A stretch of 64,000 nt of DNA from Bacillota bacterium (lineage in GTDB: Bacteria; Bacillota; UBA4882; UBA8346). The stretch's first letter is position 1. The number at the start of each line of letters is the position of its first letter. The notes under the pieces are model-generated. The model was not told where the DNA came from, ran no database searches, and worked only from the letters and a program-made list of their open reading frames with translations. Where the stretch lies: the NCBI GenBank assembly GCA_023394955.1, contig JAEWZY010000066.1:1-64000 (forward strand), read 5' to 3'. The position numbers and the translations under genes were made by a program. This document shows, in pieces, positions 43,689-52,304 of the stretch.

Positions 43689-45386
43689 TTGAAATTGTTT
43701 TTGCGGCATCTTCTGGTTTTACTGCTAATAATAGGCGTCTGTCCGATTAGCCAAGCTGAAAATGGTGCTGTTTTAACCCAGGACCTGGAATATATCAACT
43801 CCGATTTAGAGGATGTAATCAGAGATTTGGCGGAGCTCGGCGGCTTTCGTGTCATTTTAGACCGTCAAGTCCGAGGTGAAGTTAGCTTAACCTTGATGCA
43901 TGGCATAACTGCCAAGGAGGCCGTTGGAACGGTAGCCCGAGGTTATGGGTATAGCAGCCGTTGGCTTAATGCTTCGGCCTTAATGATCGGGACATCGGCT
44001 TTTATAAACGGAAATTTCGCAGCCCGTTCCACCCGGATTCACACTCTAAAAAATGCCGATCCGGTTTTAGTAGCTGAAAAACTACAAACCGTTATTCCTA
44101 GGGACCGGATTAGGATCAACCATGAAACGAAAGAATTGACGGTTACTGCAGACATTGCGGAACACCAAAACATTTCGGATTTGATTAACCGGCTTGATTA
44201 TTCCAATTCCTCGATCAGCCTGGAAATACGAGTTGAAGAAATCGACGACATCTTATGGAAAACGCTGCGTTTGGAAACAGATTGGCGATCAACCGAATTA
44301 GGCGCTGTTATTCTCAATGTTGGGCAGCAAAGACTACTCCAGGGTAATGCCGATCATCTTTTGCTCGGCAAATCGGATTTGACTTGTTTTAATTATCAAG
44401 AGGCCAAATTATTACTGGGCGATTATCAAATTAAACCAGCGCAACCAAGCAATGGGCAGGTCAATCAAAAGCCCGTTATGGAGCTGGAAAGTGGGACGCA
44501 ATTGATTCTTACTCCGTCTTTTCTTAACAGTGATCGGTTGCAACTGAAAATTAATACCTCTATTAAAACCATCGCCAATGATCAACAGACTATCTTACGG
44601 GGTATTCATTCAATCATTGGGATGAATCTTGGAGAGACTATTCTTATTAATGGCGTATTGCAAAGGAATGAATATCTTAATTTAAAACAAACAACCGGCT
44701 ACCAATATCCAATTTTAGCAAACCTCTTTGAGAGAGGAACTCATTCGGATACCGGACAACCGGGCAGAATCATTCTTCTGATCACTCCCAAGCCGTTGAA
44801 TGGGAATGGACGAGCGGAAGATGGGGGATGGGATGCTCCCGCTAATAATCAATCTAATACTGTTGAAGATGATTCGCAGGAGTTATCTCATCCATTTTTG
44901 GAAGAGATTAATTCCGATGAGACCAATCATGAAGCAACGATAGGTTCCCAAGAGGAGAAACCGGTGGTGATCTTTGATGCGGTAGTAGTACCGGAAAACC
45001 AGCCCGATAAGTCCAAACCCTCATCAAAAGGAGATGTTCGGGAAAAGGGCGATTTATTTGAGATCAACTATAGTGTAAAAAAAGGGGATACCCCGATTGG
45101 GATTTCAAGAAAATATGGGGTGGAACTCTCGACAATCTTGGTTAGGAACAATTTGACCAATGCAGATGTGATTAAGGTCGGTTCAGTTCTGGTAATTCCG
45201 GTCCCGGCTGACCGTGTCTATGTGGTAAAACCCAAAGAGACATTATGGAGAATTGCTAAAAGATATGGAATAGCGATTGAATTATTAATGGATCTGAATG
45301 GGATTGATGATCAGACTAAAGTAAACCAAGGGCAAGCTTTAATTCTCCCTACATCAAACGAAAATGTGGTTAACCCTCAATTTTGA
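43689..45386 (+). CDS. Secretin-like protein with two C-terminal LysM domains
   Basis: The protein has 565 aa from TTG 43689 (GGAGG eight nt upstream), with a signal peptide. Residues about 30-90 form a secretin/TonB short N-domain (YINSDLEDVIRDLAELGGFRVILD) and about 100-165 an N1-type domain (AEKLQTVIPRDRIRIN). A C-terminal secretin-type region follows (IGMNLGETILINGVLQ; GRIILLITPKPL). Two LysM repeats close it (SVKKGDTPIGISRKYG; VVKPKETLWRIAKRYG). PilQ/GspD relatives form outer-membrane channels for pili or DNA uptake. ComFB-like and DprA genes nearby suit competence. No other pilus genes are in view. Confidence 0.8.
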   Translation: MKLFLRHLLVLLLIIGVCPISQAENGAVLTQDLEYINSDLEDVIRDLAELGGFRVILDRQVRGEVSLTLMHGITAKEAVGTVARGYGYSSRWLNASALMIGTSAFINGNFAARSTRIHTLKNADPVLVAEKLQTVIPRDRIRINHETKELTVTADIAEHQNISDLINRLDYSNSSISLEIRVEEIDDILWKTLRLETDWRSTELGAVILNVGQQRLLQGNADHLLLGKSDLTCFNYQEAKLLLGDYQIKPAQPSNGQVNQKPVMELESGTQLILTPSFLNSDRLQLKINTSIKTIANDQQTILRGIHSIIGMNLGETILINGVLQRNEYLNLKQTTGYQYPILANLFERGTHSDTGQPGRIILLITPKPLNGNGRAEDGGWDAPANNQSNTVEDDSQELSHPFLEEINSDETNHEATIGSQEEKPVVIFDAVVVPENQPDKSKPSSKGDVREKGDLFEINYSVKKGDTPIGISRKYGVELSTILVRNNLTNADVIKVGSVLVIPVPADRVYVVKPKETLWRIAKRYGIAIELLMDLNGIDDQTKVNQGQALILPTSNENVVNPQF

Positions 45387-45401
45387 TTGGCGGTGATCAT
45401 T

Positions 45402-45680
45402 GTGGATAGTACGAACTTCAAAAACTATATGGAAGATGTCGTAGTTGATGTTTACAAAGAATTTCAAAAAAATTATCCTCAGTATTGTAGTTGCCCGCGT
45501 TGCAGCGCTGACACACTAGTGTTGGCATTATCAAAATTAAAAGGGAGATATGCGGTCAGTCCCGAAGGTGAAATTTTTGCAAAATTGTCCCGGGAAGATC
45601 GGCAAGTAAGGGCGGACGCCTTAGTAACGATTATTGAAGCGGCCGAACTCGTCGCTAAACAGCCGAATCATATCAACTAG
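45402..45680 (+). CDS. ComFB-family protein
   Basis: The protein has 92 aa from GTG 45402, six nt after GGCGGTG (an in-frame TTG at 45387 is less likely). It matches the late competence ComFB family: NYMEDVVVDVYKEF, CSCPRCSADTLVLALSKL and YAVSPEGEIFAKL. The CxCxxC cysteines probably bind zinc. ComFB proteins have recently been tied to cyclic dinucleotide binding in some bacteria. It sits 15 bp after the secretin-like gene. Confidence 0.85.
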   Translation: MDSTNFKNYMEDVVVDVYKEFQKNYPQYCSCPRCSADTLVLALSKLKGRYAVSPEGEIFAKLSREDRQVRADALVTIIEAAELVAKQPNHIN

Positions 45681-46143
45681 GCGATTATATCCGGTTTATT
45701 TTGTTAGTTCATCTTTATTTATTCCAATATAGCTTAAAGCCTAATGATTCTGAAATAATCATAGACGGTTGATCATTTTCATTAATCTTAAACCATTCGG
45801 GCTGTTTAATTGGTTTTACTAAAGGTTGATTAAGAGGTCGGTTAAGGTTTTTTTATTTTACTAGGAATGAACAAGGAGATTTCAGTTCGAAAGGAATTTT
45901 AAAATTCAACTTCAATTATGATCTGATTCTACTTTGGAAAGACTAAGGGTAAACATGGATTAAAAATCAGCTAATCTTTTCATAAGAACCTTGTTTGCCG
46001 GAAGAAAATTCGGTATAATAATTTTATTATTTAAGTGCGGCATTTGAATCTAAGTTTTTTTACGTGGGTCTACGGGAAACCCGGCGGAGAAATTCCCGTT
46101 TCATAGTTTTTAGATGCAAGCACAGCAGGGGGTGTTTTTTTTA
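45681..46143 (+). other. RNase J upstream region with promoter and leader hairpin
   Basis: No coding frame is supported. A promoter at 45991-46019 is followed by a leader of roughly 120 nt that contains a 7-bp hairpin, ACGGGAA (46072-46078) with TTCCCGT (46093-46099), before the start. RNase J messages can be self-controlled through their leaders, but nothing here proves it. Confidence 0.45.
45991..46019 (+). promoter_or_regulatory. Probable promoter of the RNase J gene
   Basis: TTGTTT, 17-bp spacer, perfect TATAAT. Confidence 0.5.
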
Positions 46144-47802
46144 TTGGGTAAAAACGAACGGGTTTTGCTGATTCCTCTCGGCGGTATGGGGGAAATCGGT
46201 AAAAATATGCTGGCCATAGAGTATAATAAAGAGATAATCGTAATCGACGCCGGTTTAGCGTTTCCCGATGAGGATATGCTGGGGATCGATCTGGTTATCC
46301 CCGATATATCCTATTTGGTTGAAAACCGGGACAAAGTAAAAGCTATTTTCCTTACTCATGGACATGAAGACCATATCGGAGCATTACCGTATATCTTAAA
46401 ACAGATTAAGACTCCAATTTTTGGAACTAGATTGACTTTGGGCTTGGCTAAAGGGAAATTTGAAGAACACAATATGGTGAAAGACGTTACCATGAATACT
46501 GTACATGCCGGTGACGAGATTAAAGTAGGCAATTTTTTAGTGGAATTAGTTCATGTCAATCACAGCATCGCCGATGTAGTAGCTTTGGCAGTGCATACAC
46601 CGGTGGGGACCATCTTCCATACCGCTGATTTTAAGTTTGACCATACCCCGGTTGGAGGTAGAGTCACCGATTTTCGGAAACTAGCGGAATTGGGTGATAA
46701 AGGAGTACTGGCATTACTATCGGATAGCACCAATGTTGAGAAGGAAGGGTATACTCCATCCGAGCGTGAATTGGGCAAGACCTTTGAAGAACTGTTCGTT
46801 CAAGCCGAAGGCCGAATTATAGTGGCTACTTTTTCCTCAAACATTCACCGGATTCAGCAAATTGTCGATACTGCCTTCCAGCACAACCGGAAGGTTGTCT
46901 TTATTGGCCGGAGCATGGTCAATGTGGCTTCGATTGCCATGGATTTAGGATATTTGCAGGTTCCGGAAGGAATAATTATTGACTTGGATGAGATTGACCG
47001 TTATCCTGCCCATCAGATGGTGATCATCACTACCGGAAGCCAAGGGGAACCGATGTCTGCTTTGACGAGGATGGCTACTTCCGAACATAAGAAGGTGACT
47101 ATTGTTCCCGGCGACACCGTAATCATTTCAGCTTCAGCGATTCCGGGCAATGAAAAGTTGGTCGCCCGGACGATCAACCATCTGTTTAAACAGGGCGCTC
47201 GGGTTATTTACGAGTCAGTCTCCGGGGTGCATGTTTCAGGCCATGCTAGTCAAGAAGAGCAAAAACTGATGATTAACTTGATTAAACCCAAATATTTCAT
47301 ACCCGTGCACGGCGAATACAGGCATCTAGTCCAACATGCCCGGCTGGCAGTGGATTTGGGAATTGATAGCGAGAATGTAATTATTGCTGAAAATGGGGAT
47401 CTGATTGAGGTTTTCGGGGAAAAAATCCGAGTCGTCGGGAAAGTCGCTTCCGGAAAAGTATTCGTCGATGGTCTGGGTGTTGGCGATGTCGGGAATATAG
47501 TCCTGCGGGACCGGAAACAATTATCCCAAGACGGTATTCTAATCGTGGTTGTGACCATTGAAAAAGAGACCGGTAAAGTGGTGGCTGGGCCGGATATCGT
47601 CTCCCGAGGGTTTGTCTATGTAAGAGAGTCCGAAGCATTAATCGAAGAAGCTCGTGAAAAAGTTAGAAATGCTTTAGAGCGTTACACGGGATATTCGGAC
47701 TGGGCTACAACTAAGAACCAAATTCGGGAAATTCTCGGAAAGCATTTGTATGAAAGAATGAAAAGGCGTCCTATGATTTTACCGATTATCATGGAAGTAT
47801 AA
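46144..47802 (+). CDS. rnj: Ribonuclease J
   Basis: A 552-aa metallo-beta-lactamase/beta-CASP nuclease with endo- and 5'-3' exoribonuclease action in mRNA decay and rRNA maturation. Metal motif LTHGHEDHIGALPY, then HTADFKFD, beta-CASP motifs, and C-terminal metal His in PVHGEYRHLVQHA. TTG 46144 is chosen because AGGGGGTG lies nine nt upstream and the N-terminus then matches RNase J1; ATG 46114 is the longer alternative without a ribosome site. Confidence 0.96.
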   Translation: MGKNERVLLIPLGGMGEIGKNMLAIEYNKEIIVIDAGLAFPDEDMLGIDLVIPDISYLVENRDKVKAIFLTHGHEDHIGALPYILKQIKTPIFGTRLTLGLAKGKFEEHNMVKDVTMNTVHAGDEIKVGNFLVELVHVNHSIADVVALAVHTPVGTIFHTADFKFDHTPVGGRVTDFRKLAELGDKGVLALLSDSTNVEKEGYTPSERELGKTFEELFVQAEGRIIVATFSSNIHRIQQIVDTAFQHNRKVVFIGRSMVNVASIAMDLGYLQVPEGIIIDLDEIDRYPAHQMVIITTGSQGEPMSALTRMATSEHKKVTIVPGDTVIISASAIPGNEKLVARTINHLFKQGARVIYESVSGVHVSGHASQEEQKLMINLIKPKYFIPVHGEYRHLVQHARLAVDLGIDSENVIIAENGDLIEVFGEKIRVVGKVASGKVFVDGLGVGDVGNIVLRDRKQLSQDGILIVVVTIEKETGKVVAGPDIVSRGFVYVRESEALIEEAREKVRNALERYTGYSDWATTKNQIREILGKHLYERMKRRPMILPIIMEV

Positions 47803-47804
47803 GC

Positions 47805-48029
47805 TTAATTATCATCAAACGGGTTTTCAAGATTATTGAGTATTTGACGTAGCTCATCCTCCCATTTTAGTTGATGATAAGTAAGAATTTCTTTTCTAAC
47901 CAGAGATGGAGTATTGCAGTTGGAACAAATTATGCCAATTAAGTTATGGTTGTGGTTTTTCACGTGATGAAGCGTATCTACTCCGCAGCAGGGACAGAGA
48001 AAGATATAATCGATGTCGATCCGGTCCAC
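47805..48029 (-). CDS. Small zinc-ribbon protein, convergent to RNase J
   Basis: The protein has 74 aa from GTG at 48029 (minus), six nt after GAGGTG; a longer frame begins at 48095 without a ribosome site. Two Cys pairs, CPCCGVD and CSNCNTP, with His residues between them (HHVKNHNHN), form a zinc ribbon of the small 'bh protein' type seen in Bacillota. The rest is an acidic helix. It ends 2 bp from the RNase J stop codon. Function unknown. Confidence 0.75.
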   Translation of the reverse strand: MDRIDIDYIFLCPCCGVDTLHHVKNHNHNLIGIICSNCNTPSLVRKEILTYHQLKWEDELRQILNNLENPFDDN

Positions 48030-48070
48030 TTTTAGCACCTCATTTAGTAAACTGTAAATATTTCTCTGAG

Positions 48071-48122
48071 AGTCCGGGTTTCTGAAACACAGCAAGTTGT
48101 TTCAGAAACCCGGACTTTTTAT
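48071..48122 (+). terminator. Very strong intrinsic terminator, plus-strand orientation
   Basis: A perfect 18-bp stem (AGTCCGGGTTTCTGAAAC with its complement) around a 10-nt loop, then TTTTTATTTT. The T-run is on the plus strand, so it would end the RNase J transcript after reading antisense through the whole zinc-ribbon gene. Confidence 0.9.
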
Positions 48123-48321
48123 TTTAAACCAGTCTTCATAGGCGAAATGTCAGGGATATAGGGAATAAAGTTGAAGGCTACCAGTTAAAACTAGTATCTC
48201 ATGAAGGAACCGTTATAATGCTGGCAAGTAAAATGATAAATTTTAAAAAGTTACTGCTCTTTACTTTTAAAAGCAGGAATGACATTTACTGGCACGAATA
48301 ATACTGGAGGAGGTGTCTTGA

Positions 48322-49410
48322 ATGAAAAGTGAAGAATTAAAATACTGGTTATGGTGGAACCGGGTTCCGGGGGTGGGGCCAACTCGGTTTTATAAATTAT
48401 TAGAGGTTTTTGGGAGCATGAAAGACGCTTGGTTAGCTGGGGAGTCCCGAATTGAGCCGCTCATAGGCGCTAAGGCGCTGGCCGGTTATAAAGAGACCCG
48501 TAGTGATTGGGACCCGGATTTGGAATTGAAAAAAACTGAACATTTCGGGTTTCAAATTCTTTGTTTCAATGATTCCGGATATCCATCCAATCTTAAACAG
48601 ATCTCCGATCCGCCCCCGGTATTATACGGTTGGGGAAATTTTGAATATGGAGATGATATTGCGGTCGCAATAGTTGGAACCCGTAAGCCTACTCCGTTGG
48701 GAGCTTTTACCGCCAAGGATCTTGCTTCACAACTTTGTTATCAGGGATTGACTATTATCAGTGGGATGGCCAGGGGGATTGATTCTGAGGCGCATCGGGG
48801 CGCGCTGGAGGCTAATGGTAGGACCATCGCCGTTTTAGGTAGTGGTTTGGATATGCCTTATCCAGTGGAAAACGAACCCTTGATGGAAAAGATATCCAAA
48901 CACGGAGCGGTGATCTCCGAATTTCCATTGGGGACTGAGCCTTACGCGAAAAATTTTCCAGCCCGGAACCGGATCATTAGTGGTTTAGGCTTGGGAGTGG
49001 TGGTCGTTGAGGCTGCCCAAGACAGTGGTTCATTGATTACTGCCGGATTTGCCTTGGAACAAGGCCGTGATGTTTTTGCTGTGCCAGGTAATATTGAAAA
49101 CGACCGGAGTAAAGGACCACACAAATTAATTCGTCAAGGCGCGAAACTAATTGAAAACTATCAAGATATTCTCGCTGAATTAGCTATCCCCCAATTGTCC
49201 AAGGGTGAGATTCAAGCTGCTGACGTTGGAGGGTTAAGTGAGTTGGAAGGTAAAATCATAACCGTTATGAAGCGGGAACCGCTTCACATAGACCAAATAA
49301 TAAGACTAGCCGGTCTAGCCCCGGCTCAAGTCAGCTCAACCCTTACTCAACTTGAACTCAGGGGCCTTGTTAAACGTTATCCAGGGCAGTTGTTTTTGAG
49401 GGTGAAATAG
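48322..49410 (+). CDS. dprA: DNA processing protein DprA (Smf)
   Basis: The protein has 362 aa. An N-terminal helical/SAM-like region, a Rossmann core (AIVGTRKPTPLGAFTA; IISGMARGIDSEAHRGAL; FPARNRIISGL; AAQDSGSLITAGFALEQGR) and a C-terminal winged helix (about 295-362). It loads RecA on incoming single-stranded DNA in transformation. GAGGAGGTG precedes ATG 48322. Followed by smg and topA. Confidence 0.96.
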   Translation: MKSEELKYWLWWNRVPGVGPTRFYKLLEVFGSMKDAWLAGESRIEPLIGAKALAGYKETRSDWDPDLELKKTEHFGFQILCFNDSGYPSNLKQISDPPPVLYGWGNFEYGDDIAVAIVGTRKPTPLGAFTAKDLASQLCYQGLTIISGMARGIDSEAHRGALEANGRTIAVLGSGLDMPYPVENEPLMEKISKHGAVISEFPLGTEPYAKNFPARNRIISGLGLGVVVVEAAQDSGSLITAGFALEQGRDVFAVPGNIENDRSKGPHKLIRQGAKLIENYQDILAELAIPQLSKGEIQAADVGGLSELEGKIITVMKREPLHIDQIIRLAGLAPAQVSSTLTQLELRGLVKRYPGQLFLRVK

Positions 49411-49555
49411 ATTACTTTACATCTTCTTTGAAAATTATTATAATAATAAAATAAACCCATGGAAATGGTGGTAACTTTGGAAAGCTTTTTTTATAAAGGT
49501 AACGATTCATCCTGCCGAAGAATTTAATATCACCTATGATTAAGGGGATGAAAAA

Positions 49556-50023
49556 ATGGAACGCGTGGTCGAGATAGTTAGTTACGTTATCCGACAATAC
49601 TTTACTAAGTATGATGGAGAGTTAAGTTCTGATCAAAGGATAGTTTCCGACTTGTTTCGGTTGGGCTATACTCAGCAGGAGGTAGAAACGGCATTTGGGC
49701 TTATGTGTCTCATTCCGGCCTACCTTGAACCAAAAAGCGAAGACCATCCATATCTTCTAACTGGATACCGGGTTTTTAGTCCGGCTGAAAAAAGGAAGTT
49801 ATCGCTCGGATGCCAAGGGGAGATCATTCGTTTAATGAATTGTTCCTTATTAACCGGGGAAGAATTGGAGAAGGTTATCGCCGAAGCTTTGCAGGCTGAA
49901 TCCAATGAAGTCGGCATTAAAGAGCTGGAAACAATCCTGCATAAAGTGATCAATGATGAGGAACGATTATTGATGATCCTCCAGTATCCGTTGGATAGCG
50001 CGCCTAGTTTCTTTTTAAATTAA
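49556..50023 (+). CDS. smg: Smg family protein (DUF494)
   Basis: A 155-aa helical protein beginning MERVVEIVSYVIRQYF and ending in a C-terminal KVINDEERLLMILQY. It fits DUF494/Smg, which in proteobacteria lies beside dprA and a topA-like gene. The same neighbours are seen here. Function unknown. Confidence 0.85.
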   Translation: MERVVEIVSYVIRQYFTKYDGELSSDQRIVSDLFRLGYTQQEVETAFGLMCLIPAYLEPKSEDHPYLLTGYRVFSPAEKRKLSLGCQGEIIRLMNCSLLTGEELEKVIAEALQAESNEVGIKELETILHKVINDEERLLMILQYPLDSAPSFFLN

Positions 50024-50040
50024 AGTATGTTTTTAAAATA

Positions 50041-50064
50041 GGGGTTAATAATAACCCTTTTTTT
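50041..50064 (+). terminator. Intrinsic terminator after smg
   Basis: GGGTTA pairs with TAACCC around ATAA, followed by seven Ts. Confidence 0.75.
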
Positions 50065-50186
50065 ATGAAACGACGGATCCAATTTTTTTAGTTGAACCAG
50101 CTCGAATTTTTCGCTAAAATTATGATTTATTATCGTAATAAAAGCTATTTTATGCAGGGAATCATTTGGATGACGGAGGTATAAGT

Positions 50187-52271
50187 GTGGCCAAATCTTT
50201 GGTGATTGTGGAATCGCCCGCCAAGGCGAAAACCATTGAAAAATATTTGGGAAAGAAATTTACAGTCAAGGCCTCTATGGGGCATGTGGTTGATTTGCCA
50301 AAAAGTCAATATGGCGTTGATATTAATGATGGTTTCAAGCCGAAATATATTAAAATCAGGGGTAAAGCAAAATTAATCAATGATCTGAAGGATTCCGCGG
50401 TTAAAGCTGACGCTGTTTATCTTGCCACTGACCCTGATCGTGAGGGAGAGGCAATTTCGTGGCACCTTGCCAATGTCTTGAACCTTGGTTCCAAATACTT
50501 AAAAAGAATCGAATTTAATGAAATTACCAAGCGGGCAGTGGAAGATTCGTTAAAACACCCCCGTGATATCAATATGAATTTGGTCAACGCTCAACAGGCG
50601 CGTCGGATTTTGGATCGGATCGTTGGCTATGAGTTGAGTCCGTTATTGTGGAAAAAAGTCCGCCGTGGGTTGAGCGCCGGTCGGGTTCAGTCTGTAGCTT
50701 TAAGGTTGATCTGTGAAAGAGAGCAAGAGATCAGTGAGTTTGTAGTGAAAGAGTATTGGAGTATTATCGGGAATTTCGAAACTTCCGACCGTAAACAATT
50801 TCAAGCTAAGCTATTATCGATTGCCGGTAAAAAGGTGAATATCCTTAATGAGGAGCAAGCCAAAGAGATTGAAGCCAAGTTAAAAGTGGAAACATACCTA
50901 GTCGCCGAGGTGAAAAAGAAGGAAAGGCAGCGCGTTCCGGCGCCTCCGTTTAATACCAGCAGTTTGCAACAGGAAGCCGGTAGGAAACTAGGTTTTGGAG
51001 CTCGTAAAACAATGATGATCGCCCAACAATTGTATGAAGGCTTGGAATTGGGCGCTGCCGGTGTTGAAGGACTAATCACTTACATTCGTACCGATTCAGT
51101 GCGGGTTGCCACTGAAGCGCAGACCGAGGCGGGGCAGGTAATCGTTGAACGTTATGGCGCTAAATTTCTTCCGGAAACACCTCCGGTATATAAAACTAAG
51201 ACCTCAGCCGCTCAGGAAGCCCATGAAGCCATTCGTCCCACTTCGATCTCGCGTCATCCGGATACGGTAAAAGCATTTTTGACTAGAGATCAATTTCGGT
51301 TATATCAATTGGTTTGGTTTCGTTTTATCGCTAGTCAAATGCGTCCGGCTATTTTTGATACTGTAGTGGCTGATATCAAAGGTGGAGTTAATTTGCTGCG
51401 CGCCAATGGTAACACCTTGAAGTTTCCAGGCTTTTTAGAGGTTTACCAGGAAGGCAGGGACGATGATGGTCAGGAGCAAGAAGAAAGACTGCCGGAGTTG
51501 ACGAAAGGCGCTACTGTAGATTTGGGCAAATTTGACTTGAAGCAACATTTTACGCAGCCTCCGCCAAGGTATACCGAAGCCGCATTAATTAAAACCCTCG
51601 AAGAGAAAGGTATCGGCCGTCCCAGTACTTATGCTCCGACGATTGATACGATCGTCAAACGGAATTATATTTTAGTTGAAGATAAAAAATTGAAACCAAC
51701 CGATCTCGGTAAAATAGTGGTCGAACTTTTGAAAGATAAATTTTCCAAGATCGTTGATTATGATTTCACAGCAGAATTGGAGGAATTACTTGATAAGGTT
51801 GAAGAAGGGGAAGTTGATTGGGTTAAAGTTTTAGAGCAATTTTATCAAACCTTTAATCAGGAAGTCCAAGCAGCCAAGGAAAGCTTGGAAAAAGTAGAAG
51901 TGCCTTTGGAAGAAAGCGATGTCCGCTGTGATAAGTGTGGTCGAATGATGGTTTACAAATACGGAAGATTCGGGAGGTTTTTAGCCTGTCCCGGTTATCC
52001 GGAATGCAAGAATACCAAGCCCATTCGTAAAGTTTGGAATGTTAAATGTCCTAAATGTGGGATCGGAGAAATAATTGAGCGAAAATCAAAGAAAGGCCGA
52101 GTGTTCTTTGGCTGTGAACGTTATCCGGAATGCGACTTTCTCAGTTGGGAGAGGCCTTATCAAACAGCCTGCCCTCAATGTGGCTCAATGATGGCGGTCA
52201 AAGGTGGAAAACTGGATAAAAAAGTGGTTTGTCTCAAAGAGGGTTGCGGTTATACTGAAAAACTTGACTAA
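50187..52271 (+). CDS. topA: DNA topoisomerase I
   Basis: A 694-aa type IA topoisomerase from GTG 50187 (GGAGGT six nt upstream). Toprim motifs LVIVESPAKAKTIEKYLG and ATDPDREGEAISWHLA; active-site Tyr in LITYIRTDSVRV; and EEKGIGRPSTYAPTI. Three C-terminal zinc ribbons (CDKCGRMM...CPGYPEC; CPKCG...CERYPEC; CPQCG...CLKEGC). Relaxes negative supercoils. First gene of topA-trmFO-xer-codY. Confidence 0.97.
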   Translation: MAKSLVIVESPAKAKTIEKYLGKKFTVKASMGHVVDLPKSQYGVDINDGFKPKYIKIRGKAKLINDLKDSAVKADAVYLATDPDREGEAISWHLANVLNLGSKYLKRIEFNEITKRAVEDSLKHPRDINMNLVNAQQARRILDRIVGYELSPLLWKKVRRGLSAGRVQSVALRLICEREQEISEFVVKEYWSIIGNFETSDRKQFQAKLLSIAGKKVNILNEEQAKEIEAKLKVETYLVAEVKKKERQRVPAPPFNTSSLQQEAGRKLGFGARKTMMIAQQLYEGLELGAAGVEGLITYIRTDSVRVATEAQTEAGQVIVERYGAKFLPETPPVYKTKTSAAQEAHEAIRPTSISRHPDTVKAFLTRDQFRLYQLVWFRFIASQMRPAIFDTVVADIKGGVNLLRANGNTLKFPGFLEVYQEGRDDDGQEQEERLPELTKGATVDLGKFDLKQHFTQPPPRYTEAALIKTLEEKGIGRPSTYAPTIDTIVKRNYILVEDKKLKPTDLGKIVVELLKDKFSKIVDYDFTAELEELLDKVEEGEVDWVKVLEQFYQTFNQEVQAAKESLEKVEVPLEESDVRCDKCGRMMVYKYGRFGRFLACPGYPECKNTKPIRKVWNVKCPKCGIGEIIERKSKKGRVFFGCERYPECDFLSWERPYQTACPQCGSMMAVKGGKLDKKVVCLKEGCGYTEKLD

Positions 52272-52304
52272 ATTTAAATTCAGATCAATTTTAGGTGAAG
52301 ATTA

